Notes: generated by a model from the letters alone, not told the origin. A DNA stretch of 64,000 bases from Sanguibacter inulinus (GCF_013415325.1 NZ_JACBYE010000004.1:1-64000), one strand, 5' to 3'. Counted from the first letter of the stretch, positions 32,048 through 40,698 are shown. A program made the numbers and translations.

Positions 32048-32081
32048 GGGGGCCTTGCAGCAAGCCCCCGGCCCGGCTATA
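32048..32081 (-). promoter_or_regulatory. Rifamycin-associated element (RAE) and -10 of helR
   Basis: On the minus strand GGGGGCTTGC (32069-32060), T, GCAAGGCCCCC (32058-32048) reproduces the asymmetric inverted repeat of the RAE known from rifamycin-inducible resistance genes. TATAGC (32081-32076) directly upstream can be the -10, which puts the RAE at about +1. The stop TAG of the histidine kinase gene forms part of this -10. Confidence 0.85.
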
Positions 32082-33918
32082 CCTTGAGAGAGGCAGGACG
32101 CTGTGCGTCCGGTCCGCCAGGGGGCACCGACCCCGGGAACGTGGCGGTGAAGACGGTGCCGCCGCCCAGCCCGCTGGCCGCGGTCAGCGTCCCGCGGTGC
32201 AGCTCGACGAGCGTGCGGCTGATCGCCAGGCCCAGGCCAGAGCCGCCCGAGCCCTTGGTCCTCGAGTCGTCCGCACGCCAGAATCTGTCGAACAGGCGGG
32301 GAAGGTCTTCTGCGCTGATCCCGACCCCGTCGTCGACGACCTCCAGCACCAGGGCTCCCTCGACCTGCGACGCGCGCAGGTCGACCCGGGCGCCCTTCGA
32401 GTGCTGCACGGCGTTGGCGACGAGGTTGTCGACGACCTGCCGCACACGACCCGGGTCGACGTCGGCGACCAGTCCGTCGGGCGCGTCGACCACGAGCTCG
32501 ATACCGTCCGCGGCGGCCCTGCCGCTCGACGCGCGGCGCACGTCGAGCAGGAGGGCGGCGACGTCCGTCGGCTCGGGGCGCACCACGAGGTGCCCGGAGT
32601 CGGCACGGGTGAGGGTGTGCAGGTCCGCGGTGATCTGCTGCAGGTGCATCGTCTCGCCGTGGAGCAGGTCGACGAGGCGCGCGTCGGTCGGGACCACGCC
32701 CTCTTGCGCGCCCTCGAGCCAGCCGCGCAGCGTGGTCAGCGGGGTGCGGAGCTCGTGCGAGACGTCGGCGACCATCTGCTGCTGCTGCTCCCGCGCACGC
32801 GCGAGCTCGGCAGCCATGGTGTTGAAGGCCCGGGCGAGATCGGACACCTCGTCGCCCCCGCGCACCGGCACGACCACGGAGAGGTCGCCCGCTGCGAGCT
32901 CGCGTGCCGCGCGTGTCACGGAGCGGACCCGGCGGACCGCCGGCACACCCACGAGTCCCGCCGTGGCGAGCACGAGCGTCACGACCACCGCCGAGACGAG
33001 GGCGATGCGCGCCTGAGACCCGGGGCTGAGGTCCAGCGCACCACGCTGGTCTCCGCGCTCGTCCGTCAGGAACACCTCGACGGACGGGGCGACCGACCCG
33101 GCCGAGGCCGTCGTGAAGGCTGCCGCGACACAGCGCAGCTCGTCTCCGGCCGCGGGTCGGCGGACCGGGTCGCTGCCGGTCTCGAGCCCCAGCACGATGC
33201 CCGCCGGGTCGGCGCGGACAGGCCGGAGCACCACACGGTCCACAGGCGGCAGCCCAGCGTCGATGAGGCAGGGGTTGGTCAGGTCCGTGAGCTGGTCGAG
33301 GACGCGCTGCTCAGGGCCGATCGGCTGCGCCAGGCCCGGAGCGCCGCAGCCCTCCGGCTGTGGCGTGACGTCGAGCACGGCCCGGCCTGTCGGCCAGAAT
33401 CCGATCGACGTCTCCGGGGCCAGCCCCAGGCACTCGACGACCGCCGACACCCTGCGCAGACTCTCTGCACGCTGCTCGTCGTCGAGGGTGAGCGCGCCGC
33501 TGAGGTGGTCGGGGAGCGGGGCGAGGTCGTCGCTCCCGGTCCCCGGAGAACCGCCAGGTGCCAGCACCTGGTCGACGAGGTCCTGCCAGGGGTCGACCTC
33601 CGTGCGGGCGTGGTCGGGGTGGGGGAGCCCTGGTCGGGTGTCGACCACGGTGCGGCCCTGCTCGACGACCGCGACGCGGCGCCCGTGCTCGCGCGCGAGC
33701 CTGTCGACGAGGGGGCCGACGTCGTCCCAGGTCGCGTGCGACCCGCTCCAGTCGAGCAGCTCGTCGACGATCGCGACGTCCGCCTCGAGGTTGATGCCCG
33801 CCTGCTCGATGCTGTAGCTGGGCTGGGTGGTGCGGGTGAGCCAGACGGTCCCGAGGACCGCGACGAGTGCGACCGCGACGACGGCGAGGAGCAGGCGTGC
33901 GACGAGGCTACGGCGCAT
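32077..33918 (-). CDS. Sensor histidine kinase
   Basis: 613-aa membrane kinase. TM1 is at about 8-28 and TM2 at about 303-325. Between them lies a large extracytoplasmic sensor of some 270 residues containing several Cys (VECLGL, PEGCG, NPCLID, ELRCVA). A HAMP domain follows (about 326-378), then HisKA with DVSHELRTPL (phospho-His near 388), and HATPase with VDNLVANAVQHSKG, DDGVGI and GSGGSGLGLAIS. It overlaps the response regulator gene by 11 bases and is its partner. The signal is unknown; the Cys-rich sensor may form disulfides outside the cell. Likely target genes are the divergent lipoprotein and MacAB-like exporter. Confidence 0.92.
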   Translation of the reverse strand: MRRSLVARLLLAVVAVALVAVLGTVWLTRTTQPSYSIEQAGINLEADVAIVDELLDWSGSHATWDDVGPLVDRLAREHGRRVAVVEQGRTVVDTRPGLPHPDHARTEVDPWQDLVDQVLAPGGSPGTGSDDLAPLPDHLSGALTLDDEQRAESLRRVSAVVECLGLAPETSIGFWPTGRAVLDVTPQPEGCGAPGLAQPIGPEQRVLDQLTDLTNPCLIDAGLPPVDRVVLRPVRADPAGIVLGLETGSDPVRRPAAGDELRCVAAAFTTASAGSVAPSVEVFLTDERGDQRGALDLSPGSQARIALVSAVVVTLVLATAGLVGVPAVRRVRSVTRAARELAAGDLSVVVPVRGGDEVSDLARAFNTMAAELARAREQQQQMVADVSHELRTPLTTLRGWLEGAQEGVVPTDARLVDLLHGETMHLQQITADLHTLTRADSGHLVVRPEPTDVAALLLDVRRASSGRAAADGIELVVDAPDGLVADVDPGRVRQVVDNLVANAVQHSKGARVDLRASQVEGALVLEVVDDGVGISAEDLPRLFDRFWRADDSRTKGSGGSGLGLAISRTLVELHRGTLTAASGLGGGTVFTATFPGSVPPGGPDAQRPASLKV

Positions 33919-34615
33919 CGGCCCCTGGCTCCGTCGCGGTCGGGTCGACCAGCTTGTAGCCCACGCCGTAGACGGTGCGCAGGAGCTCGGGCCCGTCGAA
34001 CACCGCGTCGACCTTGGCCCGCAGGTTCTTCATGTGGGTGTCGATCGTGCGCTCGGTCGTGTACTCGTCGGAGCCGTGCAGGTGCCGCAAGAGCTGTGGT
34101 CGGCTGAGGACCAGGCCCGCGTGCTCCGCCAGGAGGGTCAGGAGCTGCATCTCCGCCCGGGTGAGGTCGATCGGGGCGCCGCCGACGGACGCCTCGTGGC
34201 GTCGGGGGTCCACGACGAGCGGACCGACCGTGACGGGTCCGTCGTCGACGGTGCGACGGCGGCGGAGCAGGGCGCGGGCCCGGGCCACCATCTCGCGGGG
34301 GGAGTACGGCTTCGACAGGTAGTCGTCGGCTCCGAGCTCGAGCCCCACCAGCAGGTCGTCTTCCTCGGAGCGGGCGGTGAGCATGAGGATCGGTGTCTCG
34401 TCCCCTGCGGCGCGCAGCGCACGGCACACGGCGAAGCCGTCCATCTGGGGCAGCATGACGTCGAGGACCAGCAGGTCGACGACCGAGCTGCGGACCGCCT
34501 CGAGGGCGGAGCGCCCGTCGCCGACGACCGTCGTCTGGTAGCCCTCGCGGGTCAGGTAGCGCCGCGCCAGCTCTGCCTGGAGCTCGTCGTCCTCTGCGAT
34601 CACGATCGTCGTCAC
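33908..34615 (-). CDS. OmpR-family response regulator
   Basis: 235-aa two-component regulator. Receiver: acidic pair in AEDDE (residues 7-11), phospho-Asp 52 in LVLDVMLP, and the conserved Lys in LSKPYSP near 102. The C-terminal winged-helix domain includes LTRAEMQLLTLLAEHAGLVLSRPQLLRHL and TIDTHMKNLRAKV. The start is GTG 34615; no strong ribosome site is seen. Its kinase is encoded immediately downstream. CTGGGAG/CTCCCAG repeats in the divergent intergenic region are candidate binding sites. Confidence 0.94.
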   Translation of the reverse strand: MTTIVIAEDDELQAELARRYLTREGYQTTVVGDGRSALEAVRSSVVDLLVLDVMLPQMDGFAVCRALRAAGDETPILMLTARSEEDDLLVGLELGADDYLSKPYSPREMVARARALLRRRRTVDDGPVTVGPLVVDPRRHEASVGGAPIDLTRAEMQLLTLLAEHAGLVLSRPQLLRHLHGSDEYTTERTIDTHMKNLRAKVDAVFDGPELLRTVYGVGYKLVDPTATEPGADAP

Positions 34616-34641
34616 GCCGCCATCCTAGGGGCGCAGGACCG

Positions 34642-34738
34642 CTGGGAGAGCGCCTGGGAGCACGGCTCACGAGCACCTCAACAGCACCAGACAGGTTCCT
34701 CACATTCGCTCGCTAGCGTCTCGTCGCGCACCTCCCAG
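34642..34738. promoter_or_regulatory. CTGGGAG repeats in the divergent promoter region
   Basis: CTGGGAG occurs at 34642-34648 and 34654-34660 (12-base period). Its reverse complement CTCCCAG lies at 34732-34738. All are in the 146-base gap between the response regulator and the lipoprotein. Spacing near one helical turn fits an OmpR-type dimer; the link is inferred. Confidence 0.35.
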
Positions 34739-34761
34739 CACCTGCGACCCCTGGAGCGACC

Positions 34762-35436
34762 ATGCACGTCCACCTCCGTACCACCCACGCACGGGCAGCC
34801 GTCCCGCTGCTCGCTCTCGTCATCGCCCTGAGCGCCTGCTCTGGAGCGCAGGGCGGCGCGGCCGAGACCGGCGCGGGCGAGATCGCGAGCATCCCGACGA
34901 CTGCTGCGCCCGCCGAGCCCGCGGCGCCGCCCGAGACCGGGTCCGGTGACCCGACGCAGGCGGGCCCGCCCGCCGACGACCTGGTGGCCACCTACGGCGA
35001 ACCGGTCCGGCTGCGCCTCGACATGACCGAGGCTGAGGAGATCGAGGCGCAGGCCGGGTACGACCGCTGCATGACCGACCGCACCGGCATCCCCTCGGGA
35101 GCAGATTCGACAGGCGGCAGCATCGAGGGGGGCGTCGGCCCCGCCTCGCCCGAGCAGGCTGCCGCCGACGCGGCCGCCAGCGAGGTCTGCGCACCCCTCG
35201 CCGCGCTCCCGCCGTGGGAGCACGACCCTCAGAACCCCGACGCGCTGAACTTCGTGCAGGCTGTCGTGGACTGCCTGCACGACCGCGGGGTCACCTACGT
35301 CGAGGTCGTCCAGGACCTCGGGACGATCGGGGTCGCCTTCGGAGGGCCGTCCAACGACTCGCGGTCGATCAGCCTCGGCATGGAGCTCTACGACCAGTGC
35401 GAGACGAGCGTCGTCGACGCCGGGTCGTGGCAGTGA
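34762..35436 (+). CDS. Putative lipoprotein of the two-component/exporter locus
   Basis: 224-aa secreted lipoprotein of unknown function. A signal peptide ends in the lipobox LSAC with Cys 26. An Ala/Pro/Glu-rich linker follows, then a compact domain with YDRCMTDRTGIP, SEVCAPLAALP, VDCLHDRGVTYVEV and LYDQCETS. These four Cys suggest two disulfides. ATG 34762 has ggagc at 34752-34756. It is the first gene of a four-gene unit: its stop overlaps the adaptor start. It may sense or bind the substrate of the exporter. Confidence 0.75.
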   Translation: MHVHLRTTHARAAVPLLALVIALSACSGAQGGAAETGAGEIASIPTTAAPAEPAAPPETGSGDPTQAGPPADDLVATYGEPVRLRLDMTEAEEIEAQAGYDRCMTDRTGIPSGADSTGGSIEGGVGPASPEQAAADAAASEVCAPLAALPPWEHDPQNPDALNFVQAVVDCLHDRGVTYVEVVQDLGTIGVAFGGPSNDSRSISLGMELYDQCETSVVDAGSWQ

Positions 35437-36734
35437 GGACAGCCCGCCCCGGCCGCCGGGCGGTCGTGGTCGCAGGTGTCGCCGCCGCCTCTCTCGTCGC
35501 GGTCGGCGCCCTGGTGACGACCGCCTGGCCGAGCGGCTCCTCCGACGGTGGGGCGAGCCCGACTGCGGTCGAGCGACCGGCGCGGGCGACGGTCGAGGTG
35601 ACGCGTGAAGACCTCGTCGTCACGCAGGAGGCGCAGGGGGTGGTCGAGTTCTCCGGCTCCCGGGAGATCAAGAGCTCACGACCGGGCACCATCACCTGGC
35701 TGCCGGACGTCGGCACCGTGCTGACCCGAGGGTCCACGGTGCTGCGGACCGACGACCAGCCCGTCGTCCTCTTCCTCGGGGAGACCCCGCTCTACAGGAC
35801 CCTGGACGGCTCGGGGATGCGTGGGTCTGACGTCGACGTGGTCGCGCAGAACCTCGTGGCTCTCGGGCATCTCGCCGCATTCCCGCCCGGCGACGTGACC
35901 GGCCCACGGTTCGCCGCCGCCGTCAGCCGGTGGCGGACGGCCAACGGGCTCCGTCCCGTCGAGACCGCCTCGCCCGACGGTGCGGGGCCCACGGGCTCGC
36001 AGACCGACCACGAGCCGACCGGGGCTCCGGCGCTGCCCGGTGCCGTGGACGGCGACCAGGGAGGGGCCGGGGCCGAGGGTACGGCCTCGACCGACGGTGA
36101 GAGCCAGGAGCCCGTCGTGCCGACCGACGATCAGGGCGGTGAGCCCTCAGCCGCGGCTGACGCCGGCGCCGTCGAGCCCCCGCCTGTCCGCACGACGAGC
36201 ACGACCTCGGTCCAGACCGGCGAGGTGGTCGTGCTCCCCGAGGACGTGCGCGTCTCGGCGGTCCTGGCTCAGCCTGGAGACGCTGCGGAGGGGGCCGCCG
36301 TCCTGCGGGTCACGAGCACGCACAAGGTGATCCGGCTCCAGGGCGACGACGTCCCCAGCGCTGCCGTGCAGCAGGGGGGCGAGGTGACCGTCCTGCTGCC
36401 CGGCGGTGCCGAGGTCCCTGGGACCGTCACCGAGGTCGGCACGACCAGCGAGGCCGGCGACGCCACGACGTCGGTGCTCGTCGATGTCGCGGACCAGGAG
36501 ACGCTGACCGGGGTGGACAGCGGGCCCGTCACCGTGCGCGTCACGACCGAGCGCCACGACCAGGTGCTCGCCGTACCTCCGGCCGCGCTGCTCGCCCTGC
36601 GCGAGGGCGGGCACGCGCTCCAGCTCGAGGACGGCACCCTGGTGCCGGTCGAGACCGGCATGTTCACCGACACGCGGGTCGAGGTCTCGGGTGACGGCGT
36701 GCACGAGGGCCTGAAGGTCGTGACCGCCTCGTGA
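35433..36734 (+). CDS. MacA-like adaptor with peptidoglycan-binding domain
   Basis: 433-aa membrane-anchored adaptor. One N-terminal TM (VVVAGVAAASLVAVGALV) precedes a periplasmic/extracellular part. A beta-rich segment (GVVEFSGSREIKSS, GTITWLPDVGTVL) is followed by a peptidoglycan-binding-1-like repeat near residues 135-180 (GSDVDVVAQNLVALGHL, FAAAVSRWRTANGL). A long acidic Gly/Pro linker comes next, then a C-terminal part typical of MacA/HlyD adaptors (LLPGGAEVPGTVTEVG, VPPAALLALREGG). GTG 35433 overlaps the lipoprotein stop (GTGA). It probably links the downstream ABC exporter to the cell wall. Confidence 0.8.
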   Translation: MRTARPGRRAVVVAGVAAASLVAVGALVTTAWPSGSSDGGASPTAVERPARATVEVTREDLVVTQEAQGVVEFSGSREIKSSRPGTITWLPDVGTVLTRGSTVLRTDDQPVVLFLGETPLYRTLDGSGMRGSDVDVVAQNLVALGHLAAFPPGDVTGPRFAAAVSRWRTANGLRPVETASPDGAGPTGSQTDHEPTGAPALPGAVDGDQGGAGAEGTASTDGESQEPVVPTDDQGGEPSAAADAGAVEPPPVRTTSTTSVQTGEVVVLPEDVRVSAVLAQPGDAAEGAAVLRVTSTHKVIRLQGDDVPSAAVQQGGEVTVLLPGGAEVPGTVTEVGTTSEAGDATTSVLVDVADQETLTGVDSGPVTVRVTTERHDQVLAVPPAALLALREGGHALQLEDGTLVPVETGMFTDTRVEVSGDGVHEGLKVVTAS

Positions 36735-37501
36735 GCGTCCTCGAGCTCGAGGACGTGACCAAGACCTACGGGCCCGACGTCGTGGCGCTCGACAGGGTGT
36801 CGCTCCGGGTCGAGCGCGGCGAGCTCTTCACGATCGTCGGACGCTCCGGCTCGGGCAAGTCGACGCTCATGAACATCATGGGCACCCTCGACGCACCGAC
36901 CTCTGGCACCGTCCGCGTCGACGGCCAGGACACCAGCGGCCTGACAGACCGAGAGACCACCGAGCTGCGGGCGCGGTCCATCGGCTTCGTGTTCCAGAGC
37001 TTCCACCTCGACGACGGCCAGACCGCCACCGAGAACGTCATGACCGGGCTGCTCTACGCCGGTGTGCCTCGACGGCTGCGGCGCGGGCTCGCGGCCGAGG
37101 CGCTCGACAGGGTCGGGCTCAGCCACCGGCTGCTGCACCGTCCGCCCCAGCTCTCGGGCGGTGAGCGGCAACGGGTCGCGATCGCCCGCGCCATCGCCAA
37201 GGACCCCACGATCGTCCTGGCCGACGAACCGACCGGTGCGCTCGACAGCCGCAACGGCGAGCTGGTCATGGGCCTGCTCGAACAGCTCAGCTCGGAGGGT
37301 GCCACGATCGCCGTCATCACCCACGACGCGACGGTCGCCGCCCGGTCGCCGCGGAGGGTCGCGCTCCACGACGGCGTGATCGTCGGCGCTGACCGTGCTG
37401 CCGACGTCGCCGGGCCTGGCGACCCTGCCCGTCCTGTGGCTGCTGCCCGTGGTGGCGACCCGGGTGCGGGTGCAGCGAGCCTCAGCGAGGAGCAGCGATG
37501 A
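36731..37501 (+). CDS. ABC exporter ATP-binding protein (MacB/LolD type)
   Basis: 256-aa ATPase. Walker A is GRSGSGKST (37-45), signature LSGGERQRVAIARAIA near 141, and Walker B IVLADEPTGALD near 161; the H-loop is in VITHDAT. The family group with MacB and LolD powers mechanotransmission rather than classic import. A 30-residue Ala/Gly-rich tail extends beyond the usual end. Start GTG overlaps the adaptor stop, and the stop overlaps the permease ATG, so the three are one translational unit. Confidence 0.92.
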   Translation: MSVLELEDVTKTYGPDVVALDRVSLRVERGELFTIVGRSGSGKSTLMNIMGTLDAPTSGTVRVDGQDTSGLTDRETTELRARSIGFVFQSFHLDDGQTATENVMTGLLYAGVPRRLRRGLAAEALDRVGLSHRLLHRPPQLSGGERQRVAIARAIAKDPTIVLADEPTGALDSRNGELVMGLLEQLSSEGATIAVITHDATVAARSPRRVALHDGVIVGADRAADVAGPGDPARPVAAARGGDPGAGAASLSEEQR

Positions 37502-38676
37502 TCCGCGCGCGCCTGTCCGTGCTCGACACCCTCGCGGTCGGGACCGTCGGGCTGCGCGCCCGCCGCCTGCGGTCCGTGCTGGCCGCTCTCGGCATCGCGA
37601 TCGGCATCGCCACGGTCGTCCTGGTCACGAGCATCCCGGCCTCGTCGCAGGCGGACCTCGACCGTCGTCTGTCGGCGCTCGGAGCGGACCTCCTGCGGGC
37701 CGACCCCGTGCAGTCCGGGGACGAGGTCCGCACCCTGCCGACCGAGAGCCAGGCCATGCTCGAACGCGTCGGCCCGGTCACCGGTGCGGCGGTGGTCGCC
37801 AACACGCACGCCCAGGTCCGCAGCAGCGCTCTGCGCTCGCAGGGTGACGGGGCCATCACGGCGCTCGCTGTGAGCGGCTCGCTCGACGAGCTGCTGCGGC
37901 TCAGGGTGGCCGACGGTCGGGCGCTCGACGGAGACGTCGAACCGACTGTCGTGCTCGGCTCCGACGCAGCGGAGCGCCTCGGCCTCGACCGGCTGCCGTC
38001 AGCACCCGTGACGATCGACATCGGTGGGGTCGCCTTCACGGTGGTCGGCGTCCTCGCGCCGAGCCCGCTCGCGGTCGACCTCCAGTCGGCAGTCCTCATG
38101 GACTGGGAGGACGCCGAGGTCTGGCTCGACCCGGACGTCCGCCCGACCGTCGCCTACGTCACCGCACCCGTCGAGACTATCGGCGAGCTCCGTCCTGTCC
38201 TGGCCTCGACGCTCTCGCCCGAGTCTCCTGGGCGGGTGCTCGTCAGCCGCCCGTCCGACGTCATCGCGGCGAAGCAGGCGAGCGGCGCGACCTTCGAGGG
38301 CATGTTCGTCGGTCTCGCGGGCGTCGCCCTGCTGGTCGGGGGAGTCGGGATCGCGAACACGCTCTTCGCCTCCGTGCTGGAGCGCAGGCGCGAGATCGGG
38401 CTCCGACGTGCGCTCGGTGCCCAGCGTGCGTCCATCCGGACGCAGTTCATGACCGAGGCGCTCTGCCTGTGCCTGGCCGGCGGTGCGCTCGGCAGCGCAG
38501 GCGGGGCAGTCGTGACGGTGGTCTGGGCCACCTCCCGCGGGTGGCCTGTCGTCATCCCCCTCGGCGTGGTCTGCGTCGGGATCGCGGCTGCGCTGGTCAC
38601 GGGGGTGCTCGCGGGGATCGCCCCCTCCGTGAGGGCCGCGCGGCTCGCACCCACCCTCGCGCTCTCGGCCGAGTAG
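37498..38676 (+). CDS. MacB-like ABC exporter permease (FtsX fold)
   Basis: 392-aa permease. One N-terminal TM (VLAALGIAIGIATVVLVTSI, about 22-44) is followed by a large extracytoplasmic domain (45-255) and three C-terminal TMs, the MacB/FtsX layout. The LFASVLERRREIGLRRALGAQR stretch near residue 290 is the typical coupling loop. With the lipoprotein, adaptor and ATPase it forms a tripartite-like exporter, probably for a peptide or antibiotic; neighbouring two-component genes suggest cell-envelope stress control. Substrate unknown. Confidence 0.92.
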   Translation: MIRARLSVLDTLAVGTVGLRARRLRSVLAALGIAIGIATVVLVTSIPASSQADLDRRLSALGADLLRADPVQSGDEVRTLPTESQAMLERVGPVTGAAVVANTHAQVRSSALRSQGDGAITALAVSGSLDELLRLRVADGRALDGDVEPTVVLGSDAAERLGLDRLPSAPVTIDIGGVAFTVVGVLAPSPLAVDLQSAVLMDWEDAEVWLDPDVRPTVAYVTAPVETIGELRPVLASTLSPESPGRVLVSRPSDVIAAKQASGATFEGMFVGLAGVALLVGGVGIANTLFASVLERRREIGLRRALGAQRASIRTQFMTEALCLCLAGGALGSAGGAVVTVVWATSRGWPVVIPLGVVCVGIAAALVTGVLAGIAPSVRAARLAPTLALSAE

Positions 38677-38751
38677 GACCGTGCGACCGAGGCGGTGCGA
38701 GGACCCGTCGTCGGGGAGGGGGAGGACAGCGACGGGACCTGCGCGAGCCCT

Positions 38752-38790
38752 GCTGGGGACTGCTGCGCGCAGCTGGGGACTGCTGCGCGC
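38752..38790 (+). repeat. 20-bp tandem repeat, two copies
   Basis: GCTGGGGACTGCTGCGCGC occurs at 38752-38770 and again at 38772-38790, one base apart. It lies in the 157-base gap between convergent genes, together with a GCTGCGCGCAGC palindrome that could aid termination. Confidence 0.75.
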
Positions 38791-38833
38791 TGCCCTGCGG
38801 CCTAGCGCCGTCCTGACCTGGGGGGCTGGCTGC

Positions 38834-39358
38834 TCACGACCCTGACGTCTCGGACGTCGTCCGGCTCCGGCGCACGCGCCGTGCGCGGAGCACCACGAGC
38901 ACGACGAGCAGGACGAACCCTCCGAGAGCCACGGCGACCCACCCCGACCCGGTCGCGCCGGCGAGCGCCGCGGTCCACGCCGCCCACCCGACGGTCGCGT
39001 AGATCGTCGCGTGGACGAGGCAGCCCACCACGAGCGCGGGCAGGTACCGCGTCGCGAAGGGCATGCGGGTCAGACCCGCGGCGGCGTTGACCACGGTCTT
39101 GGTGCCGACAGCGCAGAAGCTCATCGGCACGGCGAGCACACCCCAGCGGTGGACGAAGGTCGTGGCCCGCTGCGCTCCGGGCGTCAGCGACCAGGCGTGG
39201 ACCCGTGCCAGGACCCGGTTGTCGGGTCGGGCGCCGTCGAGGGTCGTGCCGGCGACGGCGCGCGCGACCCCGTAGGTGACCAGCGTCCGGACGAAGGCCA
39301 CAGCGAAGAAGAACCCGAAGATGCCGGCGAACGGTGCGCTCTCCAGCTGATCAGGCAT
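38834..39358 (-). CDS. DedA-like (VTT-domain) membrane protein
   Basis: 174-aa membrane protein with about four hydrophobic segments. FFFAVAFVRTLVTYGVARAV, RWGVLAVPMSFCAVGTKTVVN and AAAGLTRMPFATRYLPALVVG resemble the DedA/VTT family, whose members act in lipid carrier scrambling and membrane homeostasis. It is shorter than most. ATG 39358 was chosen because a gaggg site is 12 bases upstream; GTG 39367 is an alternative. It begins 18 bases after the zur stop and may be part of the zinc transcript. Confidence 0.7.
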   Translation of the reverse strand: MPDQLESAPFAGIFGFFFAVAFVRTLVTYGVARAVAGTTLDGARPDNRVLARVHAWSLTPGAQRATTFVHRWGVLAVPMSFCAVGTKTVVNAAAGLTRMPFATRYLPALVVGCLVHATIYATVGWAAWTAALAGATGSGWVAVALGGFVLLVVLVVLRARRVRRSRTTSETSGS

Positions 39359-39376
39359 GGTGCGCACGCCCTCGGA

Positions 39377-39775
39377 TCAGGACGTGGCTGCGGCGGCGGC
39401 GCAGTCGGAGCAAGTGCCGAACAGCTCGATGGTGTGCTCGATCTCGGTGAAGCCGTGGGTCGAGCCGACGAGGGTCGCCCAGGACTCGACGGTCGGGCCG
39501 TCGATCTCGACCGTCGCACCGCAGCTGCGGCAGACCAGGTGGTGGTGGTGCTCGGAGCGCTCGCACCGACGGTAGAGGCTCTCGCCCTCAGCGGTCCGCA
39601 AGACGTCGACCTGCTTGGCGTCGGCCAGTCCCTGGAGGGTCCTGTACACCGTCGCGAGGCCTGTGCTGTCGCCGCGGGCCCGCAGGATCTCGTGGAGCTG
39701 CTGCGCGCTGCGGAAGTCCTCCACGGACTCGAGCAGGTCCGCGATCGCGGTCCGCTGCCGGGTCATGCGCTGCAT
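39377..39775 (-). CDS. zur: Fur-family regulator, probably zinc uptake regulator Zur
   Basis: 132-aa metal-dependent repressor. The winged helix reads TRQRTAIADLLESVEDFRSAQQLHEIL and STGLATVYRTLQGL. The metal-binding part has CERSEHHHHLVCRSCG and a C-terminal CSDC, giving two CxxC pairs for the structural zinc. The zinc-transporter neighbours and the Zur-like box upstream of znuA make Zur more likely than Fur. ATG 39775 has AGGGAG upstream and overlaps the znuB end by 13 bases; the frame is open further but without homology. Confidence 0.88.
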   Translation of the reverse strand: MQRMTRQRTAIADLLESVEDFRSAQQLHEILRARGDSTGLATVYRTLQGLADAKQVDVLRTAEGESLYRRCERSEHHHHLVCRSCGATVEIDGPTVESWATLVGSTHGFTEIEHTIELFGTCSDCAAAAATS

Positions 39776-40698
39776 CTGGGGGCTCCCTGGTCGAGTGTGA
39801 CGTCGTCGAGTATATCGGGGTGGGGGTCGCGCGACTCTGTGCGGCGCCTCACCACGAGCGGCCGCAGGGCCGCCACGACGGCGTACAGGGCGATCGCCAG
39901 GACGACGATCATCGCGCCGGGAGACTGCGGCAGCCAGTACGTGATGGACAGCCCGACGACGCACACGGCGACACCGATCCCGACAGCCACCATCATCGTC
40001 CGGCGGAACGACGTGGTGACCAGCTGCGCCACGGCGACAGGGATGATCATCAGCGCGCTGACGAGCAGCAGACCGACCACGCGCATCGACACCGTGACGG
40101 TCAGTGCCGCGATGATCGCGATCGCGATGTTGAGCCCGCGGACCGGCAGACCTGAGGCACGTGCGAAGTCCTCGTCGTGGGAGACGCTGAACAGCGCCGA
40201 GCTGAGCCCCACCCCGACGAGCAGGATGATCGCGCCCAGGCCGATCGTCAACCACAGATCGGTGATGGTCACCGTCGAGATGGACCCGAAGAGGTACGAC
40301 ATGAGGTTCGCGTTGGTCCCGCCAGCGATCCCGATGATCAGCACACCGCCGGCGATGCCGCCGTAGAACATCAGCGCGAGTGCCACGTCTCCGCTCGTGC
40401 GTCCGCGCTCGCGGACCAGCTCGATCGCGACCGAGCCGAGGACTGCGGCGACGACGGCGCCGGGGATCGCGAGGGCGTCGCTCTTTACGAGGCCCATCGT
40501 CGAGCCGACGAGCCAGCCGACGGCGACACCTGTGAGCGCGATGTGCCCGATCCCGTCGCCCAGCAGCGAGAGCTTGCGCTGGACGAGGTAGGTCCCCATG
40601 ACCGGCGCTGTGAGGCCGACGATGATCGCAGCGGTGAGCGAGCGGCGCATGAAGGGGTCGGTGAGCATGCCGCTGAGCTCGGCGAAGAAGGTCGTCAT
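39763..40698 (-). CDS. znuB: Zinc/manganese ABC transporter permease
   Basis: 311-aa permease of the ABC-3 family with eight to nine membrane segments; it forms the channel for metal import. GTYLVQRKLSLLGDGIGHIALTGVA near residue 37 and SHDEDFARASGLPV near 180 are family hallmarks. The C-terminal 30 residues are hydrophilic. ATG 40698 overlaps the znuC stop (ATGA). Metal choice is inferred from zur and the His-rich binding protein. Confidence 0.92.
   Translation of the reverse strand: MTTFFAELSGMLTDPFMRRSLTAAIIVGLTAPVMGTYLVQRKLSLLGDGIGHIALTGVAVGWLVGSTMGLVKSDALAIPGAVVAAVLGSVAIELVRERGRTSGDVALALMFYGGIAGGVLIIGIAGGTNANLMSYLFGSISTVTITDLWLTIGLGAIILLVGVGLSSALFSVSHDEDFARASGLPVRGLNIAIAIIAALTVTVSMRVVGLLLVSALMIIPVAVAQLVTTSFRRTMMVAVGIGVAVCVVGLSITYWLPQSPGAMIVVLAIALYAVVAALRPLVVRRRTESRDPHPDILDDVTLDQGAPRCSA

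Noticed and set aside
30184-34107. Very long plus-strand open frame (1307 codons) opposite helR, kinase and regulator
   Set aside because: It is antisense to three genes with clear family motifs, and its product is an Arg/Val/Asp-rich mix without domains. High GC removes stops from antisense frames.
39377-39775. Iron regulator Fur
   Set aside because: It is cotranscribed with a zinc transporter and a Zur-type box lies upstream of that operon, so Zur is the better reading.
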